Positions 1 to 7,905 of a DNA stretch of 64,000 nt are shown here, piece after piece. The stretch covers positions 216,192 through 280,191 of the forward strand of contig JACKDC010000006.1 of NCBI GenBank assembly GCA_020633725.1, in the 5' to 3' direction. Made by a program: the position numbers and the translations under genes. Under the pieces are notes generated by a model that saw nothing but the letters and a program-made list of their open reading frames with translations, was not told where the DNA came from and did not search any database. The number at the start of each line of letters is the position of its first letter. Position 1 is the stretch's first letter. The stretch comes from Candidatus Latescibacterota bacterium. GTDB taxonomy: Bacteria > Krumholzibacteriota > Krumholzibacteriia > JACNKJ01.

Positions 1-1326
1 CTAGCCCTTCGCGGCGGTGAGCCGCTGGAACTCGCGCCCGATGCGCAGTGCGATCACGAGCCACACGAGCACCAGCCCCAGGTTCACCAGCGCGAACTGC
101 CGCGCGGCGAAGCCGAGCCAGGTCGTCCCCGCGAAGACGAGCGCGGCGCTCAGCACGTCGCCCGCGCGCATGAAGAGCGTGTCGATGGCCTGCTTGGCCT
201 TGTACTTCTCCTCGCGCGTCGTGGGCAGGAAGAGCACGCCCTTGAGCGTGTTCATCAGCGAGTAGTCCGTGGCGTTCTCGGCCGTCTTGCTCCAGCGGAT
301 GATCCCCAGCACCGGCACGAAGGCCGCCAGCGCGTAGCCCGCGAAGGCGATCACCGGCAGGATCAGCAGCGCCGCGCGCACGCCGATGTACTTGAGGATG
401 CGGCTCACCAGGAAGAGCTGCACCACGAGGCTGGCCGCATTGACGACACCGTAGAAGTCCCCGTAGAAGCGGCCGATGCTGTCGTTCACGAAGCCCGCCG
501 GCGCGCCGGGGGTAGCCGCGGCCGCCGCCCGCGCCGCCTCGCTCACCACCTTGCCGAGGATGTACTCGCCCGTGCTGTTCACCCAGTTCAGCAGCAGGAT
601 GAGCAGCGCGATCAAGAGCAGGTAGCGGCGGCCGAAGACGAGCCGGTAGGGGTTCTCGTCGCCCATGGGCTCCTCGGCCTGCTTCGCCACCGCCGGCCGC
701 CGGTCCGACGCGCGCGCGTCGACCCAGTTGGTGAAGACGAGACTGACGAGCAGCACGGCGCCCGCCACCAGCAGCGAGCCCATCAGGCCCAGCGGCGCGA
801 TCAGGCCCTTCACGCTCGTCGCGCCGAAGACCGCGCCGGCCGACGCGCCGAAGCCCAGGATCGCGAACAGGCGCTTGCCCTGCTCGGGCGTGTAGAGATC
901 GTTGGCGAAGCTCCAGAACTGCGCCACCAGCGACACGCTGAAGATCCCTATCCACAGGAAGAAGGGTACGCCCAGGGGCAGGGTGGTGGAGGTGCCGAGC
1001 AGCCAGAAGGCCACCAGGCAGGCGGCGAAGAAGAGCGTCACGCCGTTGAGCAGGCGTCGCCGGGGCAGGCGCGAGGCGAGTCGCGCGTAGGCCGGCACGA
1101 AGAGCAGCAGGAGCAGCGTCTGCCCGGCCGACATGTAGCTCTTCAGTTCGGCGCCGCCGGGCGCGGCGAGGATCAGCGCCTCGCGTACCGGCTTCATGAT
1201 GTAGTAGCTCGTCAGCAGCAGGAAGACGTTCACCGCGAGCAGCAGCGCCGACAGGCCCTCGCCCGCCCGCACCTCGGCGAAGAGGCCGAGGAAGCGGTCG
1301 AGCGCGCTGCGACGTTCCGCGCCCAT
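1..1326 (-). CDS. NTP/NDP-exchange (TLC/Npt-like) membrane transporter
   Basis: This is a 441-aa polytopic inner-membrane protein with about 11-12 hydrophobic segments and almost no soluble domain. The first helix carries the motif SYYIMKPVREALIL, typical of bacterial relatives of the ATP/ADP translocases (TLC, Npt1/Npt2 proteins) within the major facilitator superfamily. Family members exchange nucleotides across the membrane, but substrate and direction cannot be read from sequence. The ATG at 1326 overlaps the TGA of the upstream gene by one base (TGATG), so it is the last gene of a three-gene leftward operon with an Omp85 barrel and an exported kinase-like protein. A distant relative is encoded at 5617-7905 on the other strand. 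A longer frame reaches 1521, but it lies inside the preceding gene and lacks the family's N-terminus. The stop TAG is at the very edge of the window. Confidence 0.85.
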   Translation of the reverse strand: MGAERRSALDRFLGLFAEVRAGEGLSALLLAVNVFLLLTSYYIMKPVREALILAAPGGAELKSYMSAGQTLLLLLFVPAYARLASRLPRRRLLNGVTLFFAACLVAFWLLGTSTTLPLGVPFFLWIGIFSVSLVAQFWSFANDLYTPEQGKRLFAILGFGASAGAVFGATSVKGLIAPLGLMGSLLVAGAVLLVSLVFTNWVDARASDRRPAVAKQAEEPMGDENPYRLVFGRRYLLLIALLILLLNWVNSTGEYILGKVVSEAARAAAAATPGAPAGFVNDSIGRFYGDFYGVVNAASLVVQLFLVSRILKYIGVRAALLILPVIAFAGYALAAFVPVLGIIRWSKTAENATDYSLMNTLKGVLFLPTTREEKYKAKQAIDTLFMRAGDVLSAALVFAGTTWLGFAARQFALVNLGLVLVWLVIALRIGREFQRLTAAKG

Positions 1327-3038
1327 CAGCGGTCCACCGCCACCACGCGCCCGCTGGCCCGCGCGAGGTAGCAGGTCACCGTGCGGCTCCAGCCGTCGCC
1401 GCGATCCACCTGACACTGCACTTCTACATACGTGGGTGCGGAGGTCGGTGGCACCGCCTTGCCCCGCGCGAAGCCCGGCAGCGCGGACAGCGCGACGTTC
1501 GTGGCCGCCAGGTCCATCCACTCGCCCTGCTCGACCACGCGGCGATCGGCGCGCACGGTGGCGAGCCGCGCGCGGTAGCGCGTGCCGGCGGCGGGGTAGA
1601 TGCCGCGTTCCACGCCGAGGTCGCGCCAGAGCACCACGCCTTCCACCTGCGAGAAGAAGTCCAGGGGCGGGGTCTCGTCGAAGGCGACCTTCGCGATGAT
1701 GTCGCGCCGCTCGCCGAGCACGCGCGCCACGACGTCGGCGGCCGCGGGGTCCACGTAGCGGCCGGCGGTCACCGCCGCGCGCAGCTGCTCGTCGGTGAAG
1801 GCGCTGATGATCTTGGCGGCCCAGTAGGCGTCACGGGGCGTGCAGTCGGCGAAGGCGCTGTTGGGGCGCAGGGGATCGAAGGCCCAGGGGTCGAAGTCCT
1901 GCGCCGTCCAGTAGCCGAGGCCCGGCGCCGCGGCCGGCCGCTCGAGACGGCGCCAGGCGTCCTCGTGGAGTCCGAGCGCCGCCGTGCGCTTCGCGATGGC
2001 GGGGAAGTCCACGGTCAGCTCGCGGCCGAAGGTGGGCTCGGGGCCGCCCGCGCCGAGGCCGAGCGTGCTGGCGAAATCGATGAGGTAGTGCTTCACGAAG
2101 CCTCGGTCGGCGCCGTCGGCCAGCGGCTCCCAGGTGTCCATGCTGTTCTGCTGCTTCGTGTCGAAGTGGTTCAGCCACGCGGCGAAGAAGCGCAGGCCGC
2201 GCAGCTCGCGCCGCTCCTGGTGAGGGATGCGGTCGTTGGGGTCGTCGGCGCGCAGCCCGCGGTAGTCGAAGCAGCCGATCGGACGCCCCGCGACCCAGCG
2301 GCTCGCGATCGCGAGGATGCGCCCGTCCTCGAGCCGCTCCACGGGGGCGAGGATCGCGTCGAGATCCGCGCGCGTCATGGCGCGGCGCGTGCCGTCGGGC
2401 AGCTTGAGCGTGACGCCCTCGTCGAGCACGAGCTGCTCGGGCGTGAAGGTGACGACGTTGTCGTCCGGCACGTTGTAGCCCGCCGCGTGGAAGAGCCGCG
2501 CGCAGATGGCCCCCGCCGCGCTGGTCATGCCCAGGTAGCCGGGCGGGTCGAACTTCACGAGGAAGGTCGTGCCGTTCACGTCGCGCACCGTGAAGCCCGG
2601 CGTGACGCCCTGCGCCTTGGCGGCCACCACGAGCCAGGGGCCGTCCGGGTCGGGACCGCGGCCGGGGCCCGGCCCCAGCGCAACCTCGGCCGGGCTCATC
2701 GGGAAGAGCCCGATGCGGTTGGTGAACCAGCTGGAGTTCAGCGCCTCGTCCAGGCTGTTGATGTCCCGCGCCGGCGCCACGGGGTCCCCCTTCAGATCGC
2801 GCAGGCGGCGCAGCGGATTGAAGAAGCGCTCCACCGGCAGGAAGAAGCCGTCGCGGGCCATGTCCACCAGGTCGTGAGGTTCGCGGGTCTCGGGCCTGGC
2901 GATGGGCGCGCCCGGATCTTCCCACCACGCGACGGGCGCGTCGGCCAGGGGCGCGGGCTTGCGCGCGGCCGCCGGCGCGGCGAGGGCCAGCAGCGCGAGG
3001 AGCAGCAGGCTAGTGGCGCACCGACGCCTCTTCGCCAT
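1326..3038 (-). CDS. Exported protein with atypical-kinase-like (HipA/CotH/PI3K-like) motifs
   Basis: The protein has 570 aa and starts with a clear signal peptide (RRRC then a leucine/alanine core, AXA site near residue 25). No confident family name comes to mind. Visible motifs suggest a distant kinase-like fold. GVTPGF at 144-149 is followed by FLVKF with K162 as a possible nucleotide-binding lysine. NHFDTKQQN at 290-298 resembles a catalytic D-x4-N, and LIDFAS at 319-324 resembles a metal-binding DF motif (D321). This spacing recalls HipA, CotH and lipid-kinase-like proteins. The start at 3038 lies 26 bases inside the upstream Omp85 gene, so the two are translationally coupled, and its stop overlaps the transporter start. 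Activity, ATP use and substrate are inference; it could equally be a noncatalytic envelope factor. Confidence 0.6.
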   Translation of the reverse strand: MAKRRRCATSLLLLALLALAAPAAARKPAPLADAPVAWWEDPGAPIARPETREPHDLVDMARDGFFLPVERFFNPLRRLRDLKGDPVAPARDINSLDEALNSSWFTNRIGLFPMSPAEVALGPGPGRGPDPDGPWLVVAAKAQGVTPGFTVRDVNGTTFLVKFDPPGYLGMTSAAGAICARLFHAAGYNVPDDNVVTFTPEQLVLDEGVTLKLPDGTRRAMTRADLDAILAPVERLEDGRILAIASRWVAGRPIGCFDYRGLRADDPNDRIPHQERRELRGLRFFAAWLNHFDTKQQNSMDTWEPLADGADRGFVKHYLIDFASTLGLGAGGPEPTFGRELTVDFPAIAKRTAALGLHEDAWRRLERPAAAPGLGYWTAQDFDPWAFDPLRPNSAFADCTPRDAYWAAKIISAFTDEQLRAAVTAGRYVDPAAADVVARVLGERRDIIAKVAFDETPPLDFFSQVEGVVLWRDLGVERGIYPAAGTRYRARLATVRADRRVVEQGEWMDLAATNVALSALPGFARGKAVPPTSAPTYVEVQCQVDRGDGWSRTVTCYLARASGRVVAVDR

Positions 3039-4371
3039 GGAAGAGCCCCCCTTTCGCGTGCTGGAAGTGCTGATCGAACTGCAGCGCGACGCGCGTGCCC
3101 TCGTCGGAGTGGCCGATCTCGAGGCTGGCGCTGAAGTCGCCGCCCCCGCCCACCAGGCGCAGGCCGCCGCCCCAGCTGGTCTTGATCGCGTCGCCGAGCG
3201 CGTCGAGGTGGCCGAAGACCTGCCCGACGTCGCTGAAGAGCAGTGCGTCGAGGCCGAGGCTCGCCGCCTCGCTGGGCGCCCAGACCGGCCAGCGGTACTC
3301 GGCCGTGGCCAGCGCGAGGCCGCGGTCGCGCCAGCGCCCGGCGGGGTAGCCGCGCTGGCGGTCGGGGTTCTCGCCGGCGAGCAGGCGGGTGAAGGCCACG
3401 GGGGCGTCGCCCTCGGGTTCGATCCAGCTCGTGACCGCGCGCAGGGCCAGGGTCTGATCCGAGTTCCACAGGCCGACGAAGCGCTCAATTGAAGCTCGGT
3501 AGTGCGTGAAATCGGCGAGCCCCTCGTCGCTCTCGAAGAAACGCGCAGCCTTGAGGGCGACGACGCCGCCGTGCGCGGGGCGGCCGTCCTGGTCCGTGCT
3601 GTCGTAGACCACGCGCAGGCCGACGGCCGTGCCGCTGGAGCGGCCGGTGGCGGCGGTGGCTTCCGCGAAGGCCGGCCCCTCGCGGTCGTAAGCGGCGAGC
3701 CCGCTGGCCGTGGCGCTCAGCTCCAGCTCCAGATGCGCGGCCGGCTCCAGCTCCAGCGCCAGACCGCCCCAGTTGAGCTCCTGCAGGTATTCGCTGCGAT
3801 CGTCCGCGCTGGACTCCGGACCCAGACCGTAGTAGGCCAGCGCCGCGCGGCGGGCGTGTCCCGCGCTCAGTACCAGCCGCGCCCTGCCCTGGCCGCCGCG
3901 CAGGCCGAGCCGCGCCTCGCGGCTGCCGCCCAGCGCCGCGCGCAGGCCCAGGCGCAGGGCTTGTCCGCCGGCGACGTCCTTCACGTCGACGCCCATGCCG
4001 AGACCGCCGAGGCCGCCGGCCTCGAGTTCGGCCATCAGGTGGCCCGGCAGGGGATAGGGACCGAGCAGCGAGGGCAGATCGTGGCGGCCCCATGTGCGGA
4101 TGCCGCCCTCGAGGCCCAGACGCAGCAGGCTGAAGGGCAGCGAAACGAGGCGATAGGGGACGAGAACCAGCGGCGCCCAGCCGGGCGTGGGCGAGGACTC
4201 GATGCGGAGCACGGTGCTGTCGGAGGGCGCCGGCATCGCGCCCCAGGCGCCCCACCGGCCGCTGTCCGTGCGCGCGCTGTCCGGCAGCTCGGCGCCGCGC
4301 GCGGGCGATGTCCCGCCGGGGCCGGCCAGCATGCCGAGGAGCAGGGCTATTGCCGTGAGGCGTAGCAGCAT
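3010..4371 (-). CDS. Omp85/BamA-type surface antigen outer-membrane barrel
   Basis: The product is 453 aa with an N-terminal signal peptide (MLLRLTAIALLLGMLAG ... ARGAE). The mature part is rich in alternating beta-strand segments. The C-terminal half has Omp85-type features: a strand with RQRGYPAGRWRDRGLALATAEYRWPVW, then LLFSDVGQVFG, then GGGLRL, matching the bacterial surface antigen barrel. Length leaves no room for five POTRA domains, so this is a short Omp85/patatin-partner-type or TamA-like barrel rather than BamA. The ATG at 4371 was chosen for its signal peptide; the frame stays open further upstream without homologous sequence. The gene heads the leftward operon and overlaps the next gene by 29 bases. 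The operon likely starts from the candidate promoter at 4437-4466, inside the divergent gene. Confidence 0.8.
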   Translation of the reverse strand: MLLRLTAIALLLGMLAGPGGTSPARGAELPDSARTDSGRWGAWGAMPAPSDSTVLRIESSPTPGWAPLVLVPYRLVSLPFSLLRLGLEGGIRTWGRHDLPSLLGPYPLPGHLMAELEAGGLGGLGMGVDVKDVAGGQALRLGLRAALGGSREARLGLRGGQGRARLVLSAGHARRAALAYYGLGPESSADDRSEYLQELNWGGLALELEPAAHLELELSATASGLAAYDREGPAFAEATAATGRSSGTAVGLRVVYDSTDQDGRPAHGGVVALKAARFFESDEGLADFTHYRASIERFVGLWNSDQTLALRAVTSWIEPEGDAPVAFTRLLAGENPDRQRGYPAGRWRDRGLALATAEYRWPVWAPSEAASLGLDALLFSDVGQVFGHLDALGDAIKTSWGGGLRLVGGGGDFSASLEIGHSDEGTRVALQFDQHFQHAKGGLFHGEEASVRH

Positions 4372-4417
4372 GTAGCCTGGACCTTGCGGTGACTTCGCGC
4401 CGTGGGCGAAGGGGGTA

Positions 4418-5617
4418 ATGATGCCTGGTCCGGGGCAGTCTAGGCGAATTGGACGAGCGGTCGCAAGGAATGCCGGCGCGGCGGGGCTGATCGCCCTCGC
4501 GCTGAGCCTCTGCGCCTTCACCTGGCCCTGGGACGTGAACGGCCCCTGGCCCTCCAGCTCGGAGCGGCCCGTCGCGCCGCTGAGCCACCCGAGCGTCGAG
4601 ACGGCCCTCGCCGGGCTCCCGGGCGGGCCGTCCGGCGGCTTCCGCTTCGTCGCCTTCGGCGACCAGCGCGCCGTGGCCGACGGCGAGTGGCAGGCCCTCA
4701 TGGCCGCCATCGCCGCCCGCGCCGAGGGCGACGCCCGCCTGCTCTTCATGCTCGACACCGGCGACATCGTGAACGACGGCCGCCACGCCGACCAGTTCGC
4801 CCTGCTGGCCGACATCCTCGCCCCCGCCGCCGATCTGCCGTATGTCGTGTCGGTCGGAAATCACGAGCTCAAGGACAACCGCTCGGCCGTGGCCCGGCAA
4901 AACACCGCGGTCTGCCTGGCCGGCCTCGACGCGGACTTCGGCGTCGGCCGCATGTACTACGCCAAGCAGCTCGGCCGCCTGCGCCTGCTGGTGCTGGACA
5001 GCAACGATCTCGTCTACGGGGATGACGGCAGCGCGAAGGCCGTGGCGACGCCCGCGCCGGGCAGCCGCGCCGAGGCCCAGTGGCGCTGGCTGGTCGACCA
5101 GCTCGCGCGCCCCGAGCCGGAGGGCGTGGTGACGGTGGTCGCCATGCACCATCCGATCGTGCAGTCGAGCAAGAAGCATCGCGAGGCGGCCAGCGGCCTC
5201 TGGAACCTGCGCGTGGACGGCCGCAGCCTGCCCGAGCTCTTTCTCGACGGCGGCGTCGACCTGGTGCTCTGCGGCCACACGCACACCTTCGAGCAGTTCC
5301 GTCTCGCGCGGGGCGGGCGCGCCATGCACCTGATCAACCTTTCTGGACGCCCCCGCGACAGCGTGCTCGGCTGGGGCGCCGGCGCGCGGCGCGCGCGGGA
5401 CATCCTCGGCCGCGAGACCGAGCGCCTCGCCGACTGGGGCTGGAAGGACCTCGACGGCTGGACCATCGATCAGGTGGACGCCATGACGCGCGACGAGGCC
5501 GACGAGTTCGCCGTCTTCGACCTGCCGCCCGAGGGGCCCCTGAGCTACACCGTGCACTTCCTCGACGAGGACGCCCCGGCCGGCCTTCGCGACACCGAGC
5601 CGCGGCAACTCGACTGA
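4418..5617 (+). CDS. Exported calcineurin-like metallophosphoesterase
   Basis: This 399-aa protein has a hydrophobic N-terminal segment (about residues 20-35) that fits a signal peptide or membrane anchor. It then shows the full metallophosphoesterase metal-binding set: GDQ with D82, DTGDIV with D116, GNHE with N148 and H149, MHHP with H244/H245, and CGHTHTFE with H287 and H289. Family members hydrolyse phosphomono- or phosphodiesters with two metal ions; the substrate is unknown. The start codon ATG 4418 is preceded by a G-rich stretch (GAAGGGGGTA). Its stop overlaps the next gene in TGATG, so it is coupled to the second transporter-like protein. It is divergent from the Omp85 operon, and the candidate promoter of that operon lies within its signal-peptide codons. 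Confidence 0.88.
   Translation: MMPGPGQSRRIGRAVARNAGAAGLIALALSLCAFTWPWDVNGPWPSSSERPVAPLSHPSVETALAGLPGGPSGGFRFVAFGDQRAVADGEWQALMAAIAARAEGDARLLFMLDTGDIVNDGRHADQFALLADILAPAADLPYVVSVGNHELKDNRSAVARQNTAVCLAGLDADFGVGRMYYAKQLGRLRLLVLDSNDLVYGDDGSAKAVATPAPGSRAEAQWRWLVDQLARPEPEGVVTVVAMHHPIVQSSKKHREAASGLWNLRVDGRSLPELFLDGGVDLVLCGHTHTFEQFRLARGGRAMHLINLSGRPRDSVLGWGAGARRARDILGRETERLADWGWKDLDGWTIDQVDAMTRDEADEFAVFDLPPEGPLSYTVHFLDEDAPAGLRDTEPRQLD
4437..4466 (-). promoter_or_regulatory. Candidate promoter of Omp85/kinase-like/transporter operon
   Basis: On the minus strand TTGCGA (4466-4461), 18 bases, TAGACT (4442-4437). The expected start near 4430 gives a leader of about 60 bases to the ATG at 4371. It lies within the first codons of the divergent metallophosphoesterase gene, so the two transcripts would overlap at their 5' ends. 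Confidence 0.5.
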
Positions 5618-7905
5618 TGTCACCGCCCTTCGCGAGCGCGCTCGCGCGCTGGCTCGACGTGCGGCCCGGCGAGGGCCGCAGCGTGGCCCTGGCCTGCGCC
5701 GGGGCCTTCCTCGTCATGGCCGCGCTCACCCTGGGCCGCGCCCTGCGCGAAGGCCTCTACCTGGACGCCTTCGCCATGGAGACGCTGCCCTACGTCACGG
5801 CGGCCGTCGCGCTGCTCGGCCTGCCCCTCGCCGGACGCTTCAGCCGCGCCCTGGCCCGCACGCCCACCTGGCGCGTCCTCAGCGCGCTGATCCTGATCGA
5901 GGTCGTGGGCCTCGGTCTCCTCACCCTGCTCGGCGGGCTGCCCGCCTGGCGGCGCCCGGCCATCGTGCTCTTCTACCTGTGGACGGCACTCGGCCTCCTC
6001 CTGCTCGGCTCGGGCTTCTGGGTGATGACCGGCGGCATCTTTCCCCTGCGCGGCGCCAAGCGGCTCTACGGCCTGGTGAGCGCGGGCGGCACGGCCGGCG
6101 CCATGGTGGCGGGGCTGAGCCTCGGCGCGCTGGCGGAGGGGCACGATGCGCGACTGCTCGTGCTGCCCCTGGCGCTCATCCTGCTGGCGGTGCTGGGGCT
6201 GGTGCTCGTCCAGCGCCGCGCCGGCGAGCAGGCGGCGCGTGCCGCGGACGGCGCCGCGCCCCGGGGCGCCCGCGCGGGCTTCCGCTCGCTCTGGTCCAAT
6301 CCCCACCTGCGCGTGATCGGTCTGCTGGTGATCTGCGCCACCGGCGCGAGCACGCTCCTCGACTACCAGTTCAAGGAGGCCGCGCGCGCCGCCAGCGCGG
6401 CCTCCGCCGATCCCGCCGGCGCGCTGACGGGCTTCCTCGGCACCTTCTACGGCGTCACCGGCGCGATCGCGCTGGCCTTCCAGCTGCTCGTCTCGGGACG
6501 CCTGCTCGCCCGCGCGGGCATCGGCGCCGCGCTCGCGGTGCTGCCGCTGCTGCTGCTCGTCGGCGCGGCGGGCTTCGCGCTGCTGCCCGGGCTGCTGGTC
6601 ATCACCCTGACCCGCGGTGGCGACAACGCGCTGCGCAAGAGCCTCTTCAGGCCGGCGCTGGAGGTGCTGTTCGTCCCGCTGCCCGAGCGGCTCCGGCGCA
6701 GCAGCAAGAGCCTCGTGGACTCCACTCTCGACGCCCTGGCCGAGGGCGCGGGCGCGGGCCTGATCTTCCTCTGGGTCACCCTCGCCGGCTTCTCCAGCCG
6801 CTGGCTCTCGCTGGGCGTGGCGTTGCTGGCCGGCGCCTTCCTCTGGCTGTCGCGGCGGATGGATCGCGTCTACCTGCGCACGGTGGTGGAGCGCCTCGAA
6901 GAGGGCGAGGCCGGGCTGACCCTGCCGGGCGCCGGCCTCGGCAGCGAGGCGGAGCTGAGCGCCACCTTCACGCGTCTCGACCTGGGCGCGCTGCTGGAGC
7001 GCCGGGAGTCGGCGCCGTCGCCGCGCAGGGCGGGGGAGGCGACGCTCGCGTCGCAGCTCGGCGCGGCCGAGACCGCCGACGTGCTCGCCGCCATCGCGCA
7101 CCTCGATGCCGAGCAGGGCTGGGACGAACCCGCGCTCGCACAGCTCGTCCGCCTGCTCGCGCGCGACCCGCTCATGGAGACGGCGGCCACGCGACTCGAG
7201 GCGCACTGCGAGCGGGCGATGGCGCTCATGGTGGCGGCGCAGACCGACCCGGCCGAGGAGTTCATCATCCGCCGCCGGCTGCCGCGTGTGCTGGGCCGCT
7301 GCGGTGACGTCCGCGCGGACGACGCGCTGCTGGAGGCGCTGAGCGCGGACCGCTTCGAGATCCGCTACCGCGCTGCGCGCGCGTTGACGCGGCGACGTCG
7401 CCACGGGCTGCCCCCGTCCACGCGCGATCGCGACGCGCGGATCTGGGCGGCCCTGCGGCTGGAGGTGACGCGTGAGCGTCCCATCTGGGAGCTGCAGAAG
7501 CTGCTGGACGCCGCGCCTGCCGGCGGCGAGGGCGACGAGCTCGTGCTCGAGCGCGCGGAGCTGCGCGGCGGGCGCAGCCTCGAGCACGCGTTTCGCCTGA
7601 TGTCGCTGGTGCTCGACCCGCAGCCCGTGTGCGCGGCCTTCCACGGCATCGTCCAGGGCCGCGACGACTACCGCGGCTTCGCACAGGAGTACCTCGAGCA
7701 GGTGTTGCCGGCGGACATCCGCGAGCGGCTCTGGCTCTTCATCGGCGACCTGAGCCAGGAGCAGCAGCGCGCGCGCCGCCGCTCGCTGCAGGAGGTCGTG
7801 GGCGACCTGCTGAACAGCCACGCCACGCTCTTCGCCGACGAATCCCAGCAGCGCGCGCTGCGCCGGCTGCTGGAGGACACGGACGGCGGCGACGCGCGCG
7901 ACTAG
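5617..7905 (+). CDS. Nucleotide-transporter-like membrane protein with C-terminal helical-repeat domain
   Basis: The protein has 762 aa in two halves. Residues 1-420 form a polytopic membrane domain with about 10-12 hydrophobic helices, distantly resembling the ATP/ADP-translocase-like protein at 1-1326 (compare LGRALREGLYLDAF with the KPVREALIL region). Residues 430-762 are soluble, alpha-helical and rich in alanine, leucine and arginine, in repeats that look like HEAT-type helical hairpins. Fusions of such carriers to HEAT or cyclic-nucleotide-binding domains occur in bacteria, so the fusion is plausible. ATG 5617 overlaps the preceding TGA. The stop TAG shares bases with the stop of the convergent gene (CTAG at 7902-7905), leaving no space for a terminator. 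Substrate is unknown. Confidence 0.75.
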   Translation: MSPPFASALARWLDVRPGEGRSVALACAGAFLVMAALTLGRALREGLYLDAFAMETLPYVTAAVALLGLPLAGRFSRALARTPTWRVLSALILIEVVGLGLLTLLGGLPAWRRPAIVLFYLWTALGLLLLGSGFWVMTGGIFPLRGAKRLYGLVSAGGTAGAMVAGLSLGALAEGHDARLLVLPLALILLAVLGLVLVQRRAGEQAARAADGAAPRGARAGFRSLWSNPHLRVIGLLVICATGASTLLDYQFKEAARAASAASADPAGALTGFLGTFYGVTGAIALAFQLLVSGRLLARAGIGAALAVLPLLLLVGAAGFALLPGLLVITLTRGGDNALRKSLFRPALEVLFVPLPERLRRSSKSLVDSTLDALAEGAGAGLIFLWVTLAGFSSRWLSLGVALLAGAFLWLSRRMDRVYLRTVVERLEEGEAGLTLPGAGLGSEAELSATFTRLDLGALLERRESAPSPRRAGEATLASQLGAAETADVLAAIAHLDAEQGWDEPALAQLVRLLARDPLMETAATRLEAHCERAMALMVAAQTDPAEEFIIRRRLPRVLGRCGDVRADDALLEALSADRFEIRYRAARALTRRRRHGLPPSTRDRDARIWAALRLEVTRERPIWELQKLLDAAPAGGEGDELVLERAELRGGRSLEHAFRLMSLVLDPQPVCAAFHGIVQGRDDYRGFAQEYLEQVLPADIRERLWLFIGDLSQEQQRARRRSLQEVVGDLLNSHATLFADESQQRALRRLLEDTDGGDARD

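Noticed and set aside
1327..1521. N-terminal extension of the first carrier up to 1521.
   Set aside because: The added 65 residues are arginine- and glycine-rich, lie within the preceding gene and are not found in the family; ATG 1326 fits TGATG coupling.
4372..4815. N-terminal extension of the Omp85 gene up to 4815.
   Set aside because: It overlaps the metallophosphoesterase on the other strand, would bury the signal peptide, and adds no barrel or POTRA sequence.
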